From assembly GCA_015499995.1 (NCBI GenBank), contig JADNRV010000080.1, positions 181,590 to 245,589 on the forward strand: a DNA stretch of 64,000 bases. The letters run 5' to 3'. The notes beneath the pieces were generated by a model. That model was not told the origin of the DNA and ran no database searches. It saw only the letters and a program-made list of their open reading frames with translations. Positions 24,898-36,162 of this stretch are shown here, in pieces. How positions within the stretch are numbered: position 1 is the stretch's first letter; each line of letters opens with the position of its first letter. This DNA is from Flammula alnicola (taxonomy: Eukaryota; Basidiomycota; Agaricomycetes; Agaricales; Strophariaceae). A program made the translations under genes and the position numbers.

Positions 24898-27800
24898 GAA
24901 TTGGGAGGAGACGAGGAAAGACGGCAGGCTAACAATGTATCTGTTCGAACACCGGAGCAAGCCATTCGTATGTATATTTCCCCTAAAGTTTGTCCTCCAA
25001 TCCAAATCTGACGTTTACAATAGGTGTTCCTGACGAACAGCGGCAGCCTTGGGTAAGCGTTATCTAAAACTTTTCAACAGTGCTTACGAAGATAAATACT
25101 TGCTTCGCAGAGAAGGCCTTCTCTTCCCGTGCAGAAAAGCTGCGATATTTACTATCGGCATCTCTCTGTCAAAGGGCGCGGGTCGCCTTTGTGGGTCCCG
25201 GAGCCCAATACTGAACTTCCACTCGAATATCAGCGGCGAGGGATTTCCATCGGCGACGTAGGCATCATCACTGACTATGGAGGCTTTGACTTTTTGTTCA
25301 ACATATGCCTACCCCCCGGTCATCCCATTAACCCTGAGGACCTTCCGGAGAACTTCGCTCCGTTGAATCCCCCCCTTAGGCCCATTGACGTTCGCGGACA
25401 CTCCGGGTTCAGGCCTGGTAGCTATCTTTCCAGTGGTTCCGTTGAGAGGTCTCGGGACGATAGCGATCCTTTGTAAGTTTATCTTCCTTACGACTCCGAG
25501 CGATCAAGCAGTTTATCTTCCTGAATAGTGGCCTGACATTTGAAACAACAGAATCGGAGGGGGCCATACTTACAATGCCGCAGGGTTCAAAATCCAGAGA
25601 CCTCGGAAGCGTCGTCAGGTTCAGGAAATACATGTCTGCGAATGCTGAGGACTGGTATCGTTATGTCCATGACGTTCGCGGACGCGAGGCCAGAAATGGA
25701 GATGTACGACTCGTTGTGGGCTGGGACCAAACCACGACATGGGGTATGGCAACTTTCACGAAAACCGCGGCCCAGAACGGGATTCGCTTGAAGTTCGGAC
25801 CCATGGGTGAGAGTAGCGTAGGCCGGACATATGGCTGGCAGTACGCTGGTATGGCTGAGGTTAGGGCCGGTCCCGATATTAGAGAGATCGAAGAATTGAG
25901 GGCGAACGATCCATCGCAGGATGACATCGTATACCGAAACCAATGCTTGTTCATTCGGACGCTTAACGCTACCCTGGACAATGATGTGTGGGACAAGCTG
26001 GTATCCGAAACTGACATGACTTATGTTCAAAACGATCCCAGTACCTTTGATTCGTATGCTCCATCATCCTTTCACCCCACCAACCCATCCGGCTCCACCA
26101 CAGACAGATCTACATCTAACCCGGGTGGACAATCGGGTGCTCGCGGTGCTTCAAGGATGGCCGACACTGTCTCTCCAATATCTACTCAGTCTGTCCACGT
26201 GTCAGATTTACCAACAGCTCTGGTGCGTATTGAAACCTACATTTGATCTCATCGAAACGTTCGCCTTACGGGTTATCTAGGCAGCTCATCCGTCCAAGGT
26301 CATCAACGAAATGTTATTGAAGGAGGTGCGTAAATTTATTGATACCCTTTGTCTTGATTTTCCGACATTGCCTGGTATCAGAGGCCTAATGCGAAGATGG
26401 CCATCACCGAAGATAACGACTGGATCTCGGTAATTTCGCAGGTAAGCGGTAGCTTTTGCACGGAAGATATTGTACATTTATTGTCTCACATAGAACGACT
26501 TGGTTCTACCTCCTGCAGATCAGCTCTTTGCACGGATTCTGCGCTCACATCATGTTTGTGAAGAAGAAGGTTTGAATCACATCCTCTAGGACTGATCACT
26601 GCTCAAACAAATATTTGTTAAGGTGTCGTTTTCTTGGACGCGAAACAAAAGGTACGTATATCTAATATCTAATTCATCAAATCCTCGCCATGGATCCTGA
26701 GGCCTGATTTTTCACCTCAGATTGAAGTTGTCGCCGAAACTGTTGAAGGTTCGCTACAGTCAAGAAGGACATCTGATGACGAGGATGTCTCACAGGAGAT
26801 TGTTATGGCGCTACCTGTCCCTTCGACACTGCAAGATTCACGACCAATGACTAAACCCCGAGCTCATTTACCAATTGCTACCAGCGTATTCGTTGATTGG
26901 AAAGGTGAAGAAGGCGGTTCTCGGAAAGCTTCACCTGCCTTCTCACAGGAGATTGTTATGGCGCTACCTGTCCCTTCGACACCGCAAGATTCACGACCAT
27001 TGACTAAACCCCGAGCTCATTTACCAATTGCTACCAGCGTATTCGTTAATTGGAAAGGCGAAGAAGACGGTTCTCGGAAAGCTTCACCTGCCTCTTTGAC
27101 CCCGAGCTGGCAAGGGAACCGGCTTGGGAAGGATATGACGAAGAGTACGGATAATCTGAAGCTTTCAAGTGTTTCCTCTTCGTCATCAAGTCGCCGTAAT
27201 CAGCCAACGCTCCAACTTCCCATGACGGTGTCACGGCCGGGTGCGAACATGCGCGACTTGTCGGACTCTCCAAGCAGCACTTTGGCGCTTTCTGGTATGC
27301 CGAAATCTTACGAACCTCTTCGAGGTTTCATTAGGCCTCTATCTGTTCAAGGCTCGCTGCATGGAACTTCTCCTGACGTCCTGCAAGGCTCGTCGAGCCG
27401 ATACAACAATAGTCGCGGTGGTGGTTACTCGTCCATCCTGATGTCTTCGAACCAGGATCCATACCCACCGCCCCAGTCGGCAGCACGGGATACCATTTCT
27501 CCAACGCGTGCATATCCGCGAATGCAGTCGCTTACCGTCCCCAGCTCGACGTTGGGTTGGGAAGAGTTTAACCGCTCGCCTCGCACGGTACCTCACTCGC
27601 CAGGTTTGATACCTGGGCCTCGACCAAAGCCGACTCATTATAGTGACCTTTCAGATTTTTCATCGGACGTGCAAAGTTGGCCTGAGACCGAAAACACTAC
27701 GCCTCCTCGCACGCCAGTCAGTCCGCAGAGTCTGCAGCATGAGGATACGGTTCTTTATCTTGAGGATCCATCGCCGCCATTGTCACCCGAAAATCCGACA

Positions 27801-29818
27801 AATCTCATCAGCAAGGACCGTAGTTCAGAGCTAACGGTAAAGCAGGAGAATGAGAAGTATAGTATCTTCCAGGCCACTTCGACAGGAACCTTTGTGCATC
27901 CCCAGTCACAGCAATCACGTCCCGCACGACGACTTCCCTCGCCTCCGCCACTGGCGAGCAGGACTTCTTGGGTTTTATATGGTCCAGATGGGGATGATGA
28001 TGACGATCCGGATAACCGCGGTGGCGTATGGATTGCCAGACGTGAGCTCGCGAAGAATGCGGCCCGGCCGTCTTTGAAGGTTCAAATTGAAAATCTTACG
28101 GGGTCGAGCAATAGAGGTAGTGGTACAACGGCGGACAGCCAAGCTCAAGCTCGAGCTGAGTCACCACCCAAGGATCTTCCGCCTCCGAGTTATCGTCTAG
28201 CGCCCACGACGTTGAGATTACAGCCTGGACGACCGGAGAGCACATCCATCGACCCTGAAGGTGACAATTGGGCACTTCGTCCTCCTCCTGAGAATATCTA
28301 CGACCACCTTGAGGAATTCTTCCCGAAGCATGATCTTGACAAGCCCGTTATTGAAGCGACGTCGGGCAACACATCTCCTACTACCGCTGAGGCCTCCACA
28401 GCTGCTTTGCCGCCTCCTACGTCAGTCAACGACGATTTGGCAAGGATTAGAGCGAAGAAGTCTATTCGTATCGTTGTACAGGAGCACAAGAAGCGCATTG
28501 ACCGCATCTCGAGGGCGGCGTACATGATTTCACATACGGACAATGTGCTGCACAGGCGGAGGACGAAGCTTTGGGGAAGCAAGTGGGAGGAAGTAACGAC
28601 TGTACAAGGACGCAACAATTCCAATGTTTCTTTACCAGAGGCACCATCCGGCGGACCTCGTACGTTATGCCGCCGCGTTAAAAAGTTATTCGACATATAT
28701 GCTAATGTCATGGTTTTACAGGTGCGTTCCAGTGGGTGCGGGGTGAGTTGATCGGCAAAGGAACGTATGGACGTGTGTACTTGGCCCTGAATGCCACCAC
28801 GGGGGAAATTATCGCGGTCAAGCAGGTTCAGCTTCCGCAGACCGCGAGTGACGAGAATGATTCGCGGCAGCATACGGTCGTGCAGGCCGTGAAGATGGAA
28901 AGCGAGACCCTGAGAGATCTTGACCATCCAAATATCGTGCAGTATCTTGGCTTCGAGGAGACGGCTGCAAATCTGAGCATGTATGTGTTTTTTTTTTTGC
29001 TTTCTTTCTTGGATGTAGAGTGACTTCTCATGGCATATGGTCACTTAGTTTCCTCGAATACGTTCCTGGCGGATCTGTCGGAAGCTGTCTGCACAAGCAC
29101 GGCAAATTCGATGACAACGTTACGAGGTCATTTACAGCCCAGATATTATGTGGACTTGAATATCTCCATTCGAAGGGCATCCTTCATCGAGTACGTCGAT
29201 TCTGCTGGTTTTACCGTTCCTTTTGAACATGCTTGTTAACGAAATGGTTTAGGATCTGAAAGGCGACAACATTCTCGTCGAAATGTCAGGAACATGCAAA
29301 ATCTCAGATTTTTCAGTCTCAAAACGAACAGAAGACTTGGCTGGCGGTGCTTCCACGCCTCTGCAAGGTACTCTATTTTGGATGGCCCCGGAGGTTATCA
29401 ACACCCAGGAGAAGGTTTATAATTTCAAGATAGACATTTGGAGTGTTGGATGCGTTGTCTTGGAGATGTGGTCTGGCATGAGGCCTTGGATTGGTGAAGA
29501 GATGGTCGCAGTCATGTTCAAGGTATGGTTCCAGTCCCATACAAATAGTTCTGTATTTCTCATTCGCGCCATTTAACCCTAGCTCTCCCAATCTAAAGAA
29601 CCACCACCTGTGCCCGAAGACATTGTTCTCTCCGAGGAAGCGGATGACTTCAGACGAAGATGCTTTGCGATGTGCGTATTTACCTGACTCTTTTTCTCTC
29701 TTCATCGTCCTGATAATAATCCACCAGAAACCCCGAAGAGCGACCAAGTGCAGCTGAACTGCGACAACACCCCTATCTTATACTTCCACCTGACTGGGCA
29801 TTCAGCGGATTTACATAA
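24898..29818 (+). CDS. Agaricomycete orphan domain fused to Bck1-type MAPKKK
   Basis: Kinase half: residues from 28722 read FQWVRGELIGKGTYGRVYLA, the P-loop of Bck1/Mkh1-type MAPKKKs of the cell-wall-integrity pathway. The VAIK-type Lys is in IIAVKQV and the catalytic loop HRDLKGDN spans the intron near 29190-29252. APE is present, but DFG reads DFS (KISDFSVSKR). The Ser/Pro-rich middle has the Bck1-type block IYDHLEEFFPKHDLDKPVIEA. N-terminal half (24898-26680): PLWVPEPNTELPLEYQRRG, GDVGIITDYGGFDFLFNICLP, NGDVRLVVGWDQTTTWGMATF and HPSKVINEMLLKERPNAKMA, a pattern I know from a large Agaricomycete family without assigned function. Six small GT..AG introns between 26224 and 26720 keep one frame across the join. 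The true start codon is not found; the first exon I can follow begins at about 24898. Two adjacent genes remain possible. Confidence 0.8.
26788..27093 (+). repeat. In-frame 153-bp tandem duplication in the kinase gene
   Basis: Copy 1 is 26788-26940 and copy 2 is 26941-27093. They are nearly identical and exactly 51 codons long, so the frame is kept. Each encodes a block starting SQEIVMALPVPST and ending GSRKASPA. Protein differences are few (for example L/P, M/L, D/N, G/D), indicating a recent event. Confidence 0.9.
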
Positions 29819-30304
29819 GAACGATCTACTTTTGTAACATCTCTTACTCATTGTTGCTGGTATCTGCTACGTGATGAGAACTTACCAGTGATAGAGGGTC
29901 ATATCTACAGGACTGGCGTTGGTAGATCACATATGTAAGCAGAGGACCCCCATCAATCATGGGTGAGATCATAATGATATAGGCCCTCCAATAAAGGTCT
30001 AGCTATCCAAGCTCATCTCTGATTTACGCAACGAGTACCCCGAATGTGTTCAACACTAATCCATTTGGCCTGGGTCACAGCCCAGCTCACCACTAATTAA
30101 AATGCAGGGGAGATTGAAGGAGCTCAGACGTAACTAAATTGGTAGAATGATGAGAAAGCTGAAGTGTCCTCAGGAACATGTTGGAGCAGCCTGAGGGTTC
30201 TTCGAGGCTCGTGAGGAAAAGAAAGACTGCGCAATTAGGAATAAGCGACAGCAGACAACGTGACACATGGTATGTGATTATCTTCTTGAGTACGACTACA
30301 ACCC
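29819..30304. other. Intergenic between two plus-strand genes
   Basis: Holds the 3' end of the kinase transcript and the promoter of the dioxygenase gene. No gene or repeat seen. Confidence 0.4.
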
Positions 30305-31589
30305 ATGGCAAACTCAGCGGGACCGATGGGAATCGAGCTGACAGAAAGCATCGCAACATATCTACGAGCGAAGTTCAAGAATGAAATGGCGGGTGCGCCT
30401 GCTCGAGCGGCTTTCCCTGATCACTTCAGTCTTCTCCTCCTTCAAGAATGCGATCACTTAGTGAATGTTTTAGTAGCGGCTTACCGGAATAGGAGTGAGT
30501 TCCTTTGACTCTTTAATAGGAACATTAGTTAACAAGGAGATACAGAAACCACTAGCTGGGCAGTAGACAGTTATGCCGCCTACCTGGCTGATACGAGTCC
30601 GAAATCAACAGGGCGAAATGAACGGTACGAAGAACAAATCAAAAAAATGTATCCGCCGCTACAGGGCAGTGGATCGGAAACCTACGAGACGCAGCCTTTT
30701 GTGGTGGTAGATCTTGAAGGCAATATCCTCGTGTGGTACATGCCTGCTTGTTTGCTGAAACCCCGTCAGGTAAGGGCAATGTTGCTGCAATCAGGTATCG
30801 GATGACTTATAATCGCATTGCATCAGCTTATCATGTGGCAAAGTCTGAAAACAATAGAGAATTTTCTGACCGTGCTGCCTAACTCGAGCAGTTGGAGGGT
30901 TAATGACACCCACTATGCGGATACGGGAAGTTGCACGATTCGGCCGGGAACCGTTAGTGTGGCGCCGGCCTGGTATCAACAAGCACATGCGGTAAGCGAG
31001 TTCCCGCGGAACAGATTACAATCGGATAACTGCGCTCACAAGAATATAGAAATCTCACAGCATGGAAGTATCGGCCGCCCTACGCACAGATCGCGGACTT
31101 CGATGGCTTCAAGAAATCAAGGAAAGCTCGGCACTAATTGGCGCGGTCCTAGCCATAATCCACCCGGCCCTTTATGAAGCAGGAATACAGGCCTTAAGAA
31201 CGATCGCTGCCAACCCAGAAATCGTTGAGAAAGGGGGAAAGCTGCCAGACGTACTGGCTGCATGGTCATCGCCATTTTCGGGATTGTCGGTCATCAATAA
31301 CCGCCAGACTCCAGTCCATCGTGACAATGGCGGTCCTTACTACTCAATGGATCTTCTAGCTACCCTCGGTCCATATGTCGGTGGCACCATGGAACTACCG
31401 GGCTTGGGATGTCGGGTGAAATATGACTCTGGTACCCTCGTTGCGCTATGTGGGCGAGTTCTTCCGCACGGCGCGACGGCTCAGGGTCAAAGAGCCTGTT
31501 TTGCCTATTACATGCGCGAAAGTGTAATGCGTACCCTGCTCAACAAAGAACCGACATGGGTTAGCAGCGATATCATTGATGGGCTGTAG
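30305..31589 (+). CDS. TET/JBP-family 2-oxoglutarate Fe(II) dioxygenase
   Basis: Predicted nucleic-acid base oxygenase of the fungal TET/JBP group, whose animal relatives oxidise 5-methylcytosine. Start MANSAGPMGIELTESIATYL at 30305. Introns near 30494-30545, 30769-30826 and 30990-31060 join in frame. The N-terminal part has QPFVVVDLEGNILVWYMPACL, as in fungal TET proteins. The catalytic double-stranded beta-helix lies in the last exon. The HxD iron motif is in TPVHRDNGG (about 31312), followed by LPGLGCRVKYDSGTLVALCGRVLPHG with the distal His. GQRACFAYYMRES carries the 2-oxoglutarate Arg. All expected iron and co-substrate residues are present and no frame break is visible. In Agaricomycetes such genes are often expanded and linked with KDZ transposons (known from published comparative work); no KDZ transposase is recognisable beside this one. 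Activity on DNA is inference. Confidence 0.85.
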
Positions 31590-31975
31590 AGAATGTTGTA
31601 TGGTCACTGCACAATGCCAATATAAGTTTATCGTGGATACAGGAAGTAAGGAAAATGTTGTGTATCTGCTTGGGAAATCCCTATGGGAAACTTCAATGGC
31701 CCGCCACCTTGCCTTTCCTTCAAGCTTATCGTCAACAATGCCACCTCTTAGTAGTGGCAGAAAATCTTTTGTTGAACAAAAAGTGCAATCGCTATGCTTA
31801 AGACATGTGTTAGTTTACATTTCTGCTTGTTACTTTGTTGATGAATCTCGCTCATGCTGCCCAAATTCATTGGTCAATACTATGCATTGTCTCCTCACCT
31901 TCTTTCTTTTTGATATCTTGCAACCTACACGACCGTTGTGATTAAAAAGTGAATGTGCAATACTACGAAACAATT
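31590..31975. other. Intergenic between convergent genes
   Basis: 3' regions of the dioxygenase gene and of the minus-strand AT-hook gene. A plus-strand frame at 31576-31941 has no motif and I do not call it. Confidence 0.4.
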
Positions 31976-34544
31976 CTAGGCCGTCCCTGAACTCTGTGTT
32001 TTCCTAGGGCGTCCAGGACCTCGCTTGCGCTTCTCGGTAGGATTTTCAGGCTGTGGTGTATTCAACTTTTGCTTTTTCGATGGGCTCTCACTCCCTGTAG
32101 ATCTTCTCGTACGAGCTGCCTTACTAGGGCTTGCATTTGGTGCGCTTGAAGTGGTCGACTGCGTATCATCTGGGTCTGTGGGCAGCGTGATAAGAACGGG
32201 GTCGATTGGAAGCGGCTGAGTGGGATAGTAGGTGTAGTAATAGCTGGGGCCAACTGGCATTTGCATGCCTGGATAAAACGACGGATGTGCTAATTGCGGC
32301 TGGTGGAATGATGGGGGTCCGGTGTCAGGGGACGGCATACCAGGGGGATGGGGGTGTTGCGTCGGTGGAGGATGGCTGGGCTGGGGTAGCATGGCGCGTC
32401 AGGCGCCATCATCGCACCAGGCCAGGGATGACCTCCTTGCGACGCTGGATGCATACCGTGGCCGTATATGGCAGACGGAGCCGGAAGTCCATATACTTGA
32501 TGAGCCGATGAACTGTTCTGATGTATGCCTGGGTGCCAGGCATGCTGTATATGGGCTTGGTTGGCTTGAGAAAGCATTTGAGGTGAATGGGCTGCCTGGG
32601 CGGGTATGTGGGAGATATTGGGCGTCGTTCCCGGGAACTGTGGGCCTGCAGTCAATTGCGCCTGGATTAGCGGCGTCGTTGATGCGAGCGCAACCGCATG
32701 GGATGCGCCGGAGAAATAGCCGGCACCAGGCGTGCGGGTATGGCAGGCAAAGTTGTCGGTGCTGAGGGTGCGGCTACGGAAGGCGGAGTTGGTGATGCCG
32801 GCGCATCAAACTCGGTTGGCGCTACAACAGGGGAAATTTGTGGTACTGGCGTTGGCATATGGGTGTTCCTCAGAGGAGCCCGTAACGATCCATCGATGTT
32901 ACCTTGTATGGTAGGTTCCTGAGGAAGGTCGTGCTTAGGAGACGTCGCGTTAGTCTCCAATGCAAGGGCAACGCCTTCCGGCCCCTGTATTTGGGACTGC
33001 CGGCCCCGCAAGTCATTCGGAGTGAGACCAACAACGCCCGCCACTGCCATTGTTTCTCCACCCAAGAATGGTTCTACAGGGGATTCCTCAGCTTGGGCCG
33101 TTACTACCAAGGTAGCAGCTTGCTTATTTGCAGCGAGGGCTTCATGGGGATATTTCGCAGGGACAAGGTCGCCATCAACAAAGACCTTCTTGAATTGAAA
33201 TGCGACTATGCCGTCAAGCTCCTGTCTTTCGCGCAAAAGCTTTATGAGCGGATCGACATTGGCCTTCATTCTTGTGGGGTCCGCGAACATAAAACCGGCA
33301 GGAACAAAGTCTTTGTTGAACATCTGGCCAGCCATGTCCTTGTCGCCCATTGCTTCCCAGGGCGGATGAGCCTTTGGGTTTCCAGTGGCAATACCTGGTA
33401 AGTAAATGAATCATTTCAGAGCCACAAATGTAATAATAGTGTGGGCATACAATAGTGTTGCTTAAAAAATAAGCGCAATAGGCTTCTTTGTGTGGTCTGC
33501 AGTTCCAACTTGCTTTTGGGACTAATGATCGGCGGAGGGAGAACCGGGAGGCCACCCGGTCCTGTCAGAATGGTGATACTTGGCTTCCCGTCGTCTTCGA
33601 ATGGCTTGCCTTTGTGACAGAGATCGACGTAGTCCACCCAATCAGCAAATGCATCTCCCCATTCTTTGCACATTCGGGGGTTATATTCTACAAACGACTT
33701 GATTTTCATACCGGATGCTGTAAATTCTTGGTTGTAGTCATGTCTATTTTTATCAGATGCAAGTCGTTTCCAATATAAGTTATGCTTCATGCAACCCAGT
33801 GACAACAAGACACTCACAAAGTGTATCCAAGTGACCCATCTTCTCGAGTGTGAGACACAATTGTTACGGTGCGCATCCCCATCTGCTTGGCTGCCACCTC
33901 ATGCACATCAGTAACATGTTGTAGCGCAATTGCTCGTCATTGCTTCGTACCTTCTTTTGATCTCCTCGGGAGGCCCTTTTTTCTGCCACTCTGTCCTGAT
34001 CTTTTCGTACGTGTCCTTATCATCGTCAGTCAGATCGTCCATTACCGCGGATAACGCCTTTTGATATTGAGAAAGGGAAGCCTTCGAGCCCTTTGTCATG
34101 TTGGCAAATAACTTCTCGGCCCGTTCATCGACGTCAGCTCGTTTGCAATGTCCAACGACTTGGCGTAGTGGTATCTTTCTTTCGAATTTGAAAACGCGGC
34201 GTAGAGTATCAGGACCACGATGGTTGTTAAACCAGTTCTTTATAGCCTAATATAACAAGCGAAGCAAATAAGGTGAAAGCAGAGTCATGTAAAAGATTCC
34301 TTACCTTACACCTCCTGTCCCATTCATCCTTCGCCTTTTTATTGGACCAAACGACCACTATACCGTATAAATGGGGCGACAGATTCCTGATTTCCTCCGT
34401 GACAGTACCTGCTGCGAATGCGTCCCGTTCTCGCTTGGAATCCAGATTAAGCCATGTATCCTTATGCTTGCGCAGGACAGCTTCCTCCCCTGGCAGCCAG
34501 ATCGTTCTTTCGGTACGTTGTTTCGGTTTTTTACTTTTAGACAT
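31976..34544 (-). CDS. Repeat-family nuclear protein with C-terminal AT-hook, frame-broken
   Basis: Start MSKSKKPKQRTERTIWLPGE at 34544. Spliced segments give AIKNWFNNHRGPDTLRRVF (about 34210), a pattern common in an Agaricomycete multi-copy family without assigned function. These are followed by LTDDDKDTYEKIRTEWQKKG (about 34000), MGMRTVTIVSHTREDGSLGY, then WGDAFADWVDYVDLCHKG (about 33620). The C-terminal third is Pro/Gln-rich and ends with SKKQKLN and an AT-hook, KRGPGRPRK (about 32000), which in other proteins binds the minor groove of AT-rich DNA. In this third the open frame changes twice, near 32690-32760 and near 32390, without an evident GT..AG intron. So the copy may be decaying, or short introns escape me. 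Probably nuclear; role unknown. Confidence 0.6.
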
Positions 34545-36162
34545 GTTGGGAGAAAAGAGAAGTGCAAATGTCTATTTCAGTCCCCAAACACGTCATGACA
34601 TCCCTGAATGGAGTCACTTTGAAATCCACATGACTGAGGTGACCCTGAGTTCATTTCCACGTTTGGGAATACGTGCCACATAGGTCTCGCCGACAAACGT
34701 AGAACTTTAGACGTGGATGTCAATTTCCACATACATTTGGGACCATCTAGTGTGCTACAGTTTCAATGGTATATGACCAATTATCATTGTTTGGATAATT
34801 ACTTTTTGGTCGTATCTTCTTACTCAATTGGGCAAAATGGGAAGAGCATATTTTGTTTGCTGTCTTACATATTATGTATCCTTGCTTCTTTAATGCAGCA
34901 TTACCATTTGATTTGGTCTTTCAAGTTCTTTGAAAGGGACTGGTATATAGAATCTTTGACAGCACTGACTCATTGATAGCTGTGTTCAGGTTATTTGTAC
35001 CTCGACACAGTCATCGACATTCCGTATCTCTGATTAGCTCCAAATGTCCCCTTCCCTATTCGTCCCTATCTGTAGCGAGGAATGATTGTCTATTTTCGTC
35101 TCAGTGGTGGGATACCTGAGTCACTATATTTCAAGTGAACACCAATGTACATGAAACTAGGCCACTGATAGTACTGTTATATCATCAGAGTGGGATGCCA
35201 AAGTACATGTACCTTCGTATAACAATTATCCCTGGATAAGGTGTGAGAGGGGATTCTAATTTTTTAGTGGTATATGATGTTCAATGGTCCCCGCGAAGAC
35301 TATTGTCATTGTCGTCCATTCACGAACATGTCACATATCTACACTATCAACACAGATCCTGGAATTGAAGAGACCTCGCATCAGATACTCACAAGTAGTC
35401 AAATATGGGAAAGAAACTAATGTTACGATAGTGATGATACCTTTCAATTTAACCACGAATGACATTGCTTCTGACTGTTCATCATGTTGTATTGAGACCT
35501 GTGATTGCCTCCATTCCGCTTGTTCACTCAAATCTCAATGATTCTCCTCAGAATTCCTAACATACATCTGTCCATTGCCATAACATAGCTTACACTGAAG
35601 ATCACTGTCCAGTTAGGCCGTGAAGGATCATGATAGTGACTATCAAAGGAATTCACCAAAAATAGTGACAATAACAAACCAGTTCGTGCATTTGACCAGC
35701 TCGAGAGCATTACATAATGAACAGAATCACGTGCTTGGGGCTAAAAGTGAAAAATTGGTCATTCCCAGGGTGTTCCGGAAGCAAATCTGTGCGCTTTTGG
35801 GCCCAGGGTTTTCGTCCGAAATATTAGAAAAAAATGCCAATAGTGTCTCATTTAGGCAAACTATTCTGGCTGAGCTCTCGGTGGTGCGCGAGACTTGTCC
35901 CATCCGGGCCCCGGCTTCGCAACACGTGAGACTAAAGTGCACGTGGTTTGTGAGAGTAAACTCGACAACCTTCGACAACATAGGACAACATGCGAAGCCG
36001 GCTGGACCATCTCGGGACATCTGTGTTGATGTTCGTCCTGATTCGGGTATTTACACGTGTTATCAGTAGATTCTTCACCTTCGTCATTCTTCTCTCTCGT
36101 CCTTCATCCTCTACCACCATGTCGTAGCACCGTTTATCAATAGCTCGTCGCCTCAGACTCGT
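34545..36162. other. Intergenic, AT-rich, no gene seen
   Basis: Presumed promoter of the AT-hook gene, then about 1.4 kb of AT-rich sequence. Several open frames under 150 codons exist on both strands, but none has recognisable motifs or splice continuity. It may consist of old repeat remnants. Confidence 0.4.

Noticed and set aside
31576..31941. Plus-strand frame directly after the dioxygenase stop
   Set aside because: Starts within the last codons of the dioxygenase in another frame and has no motif; likely 3' UTR.
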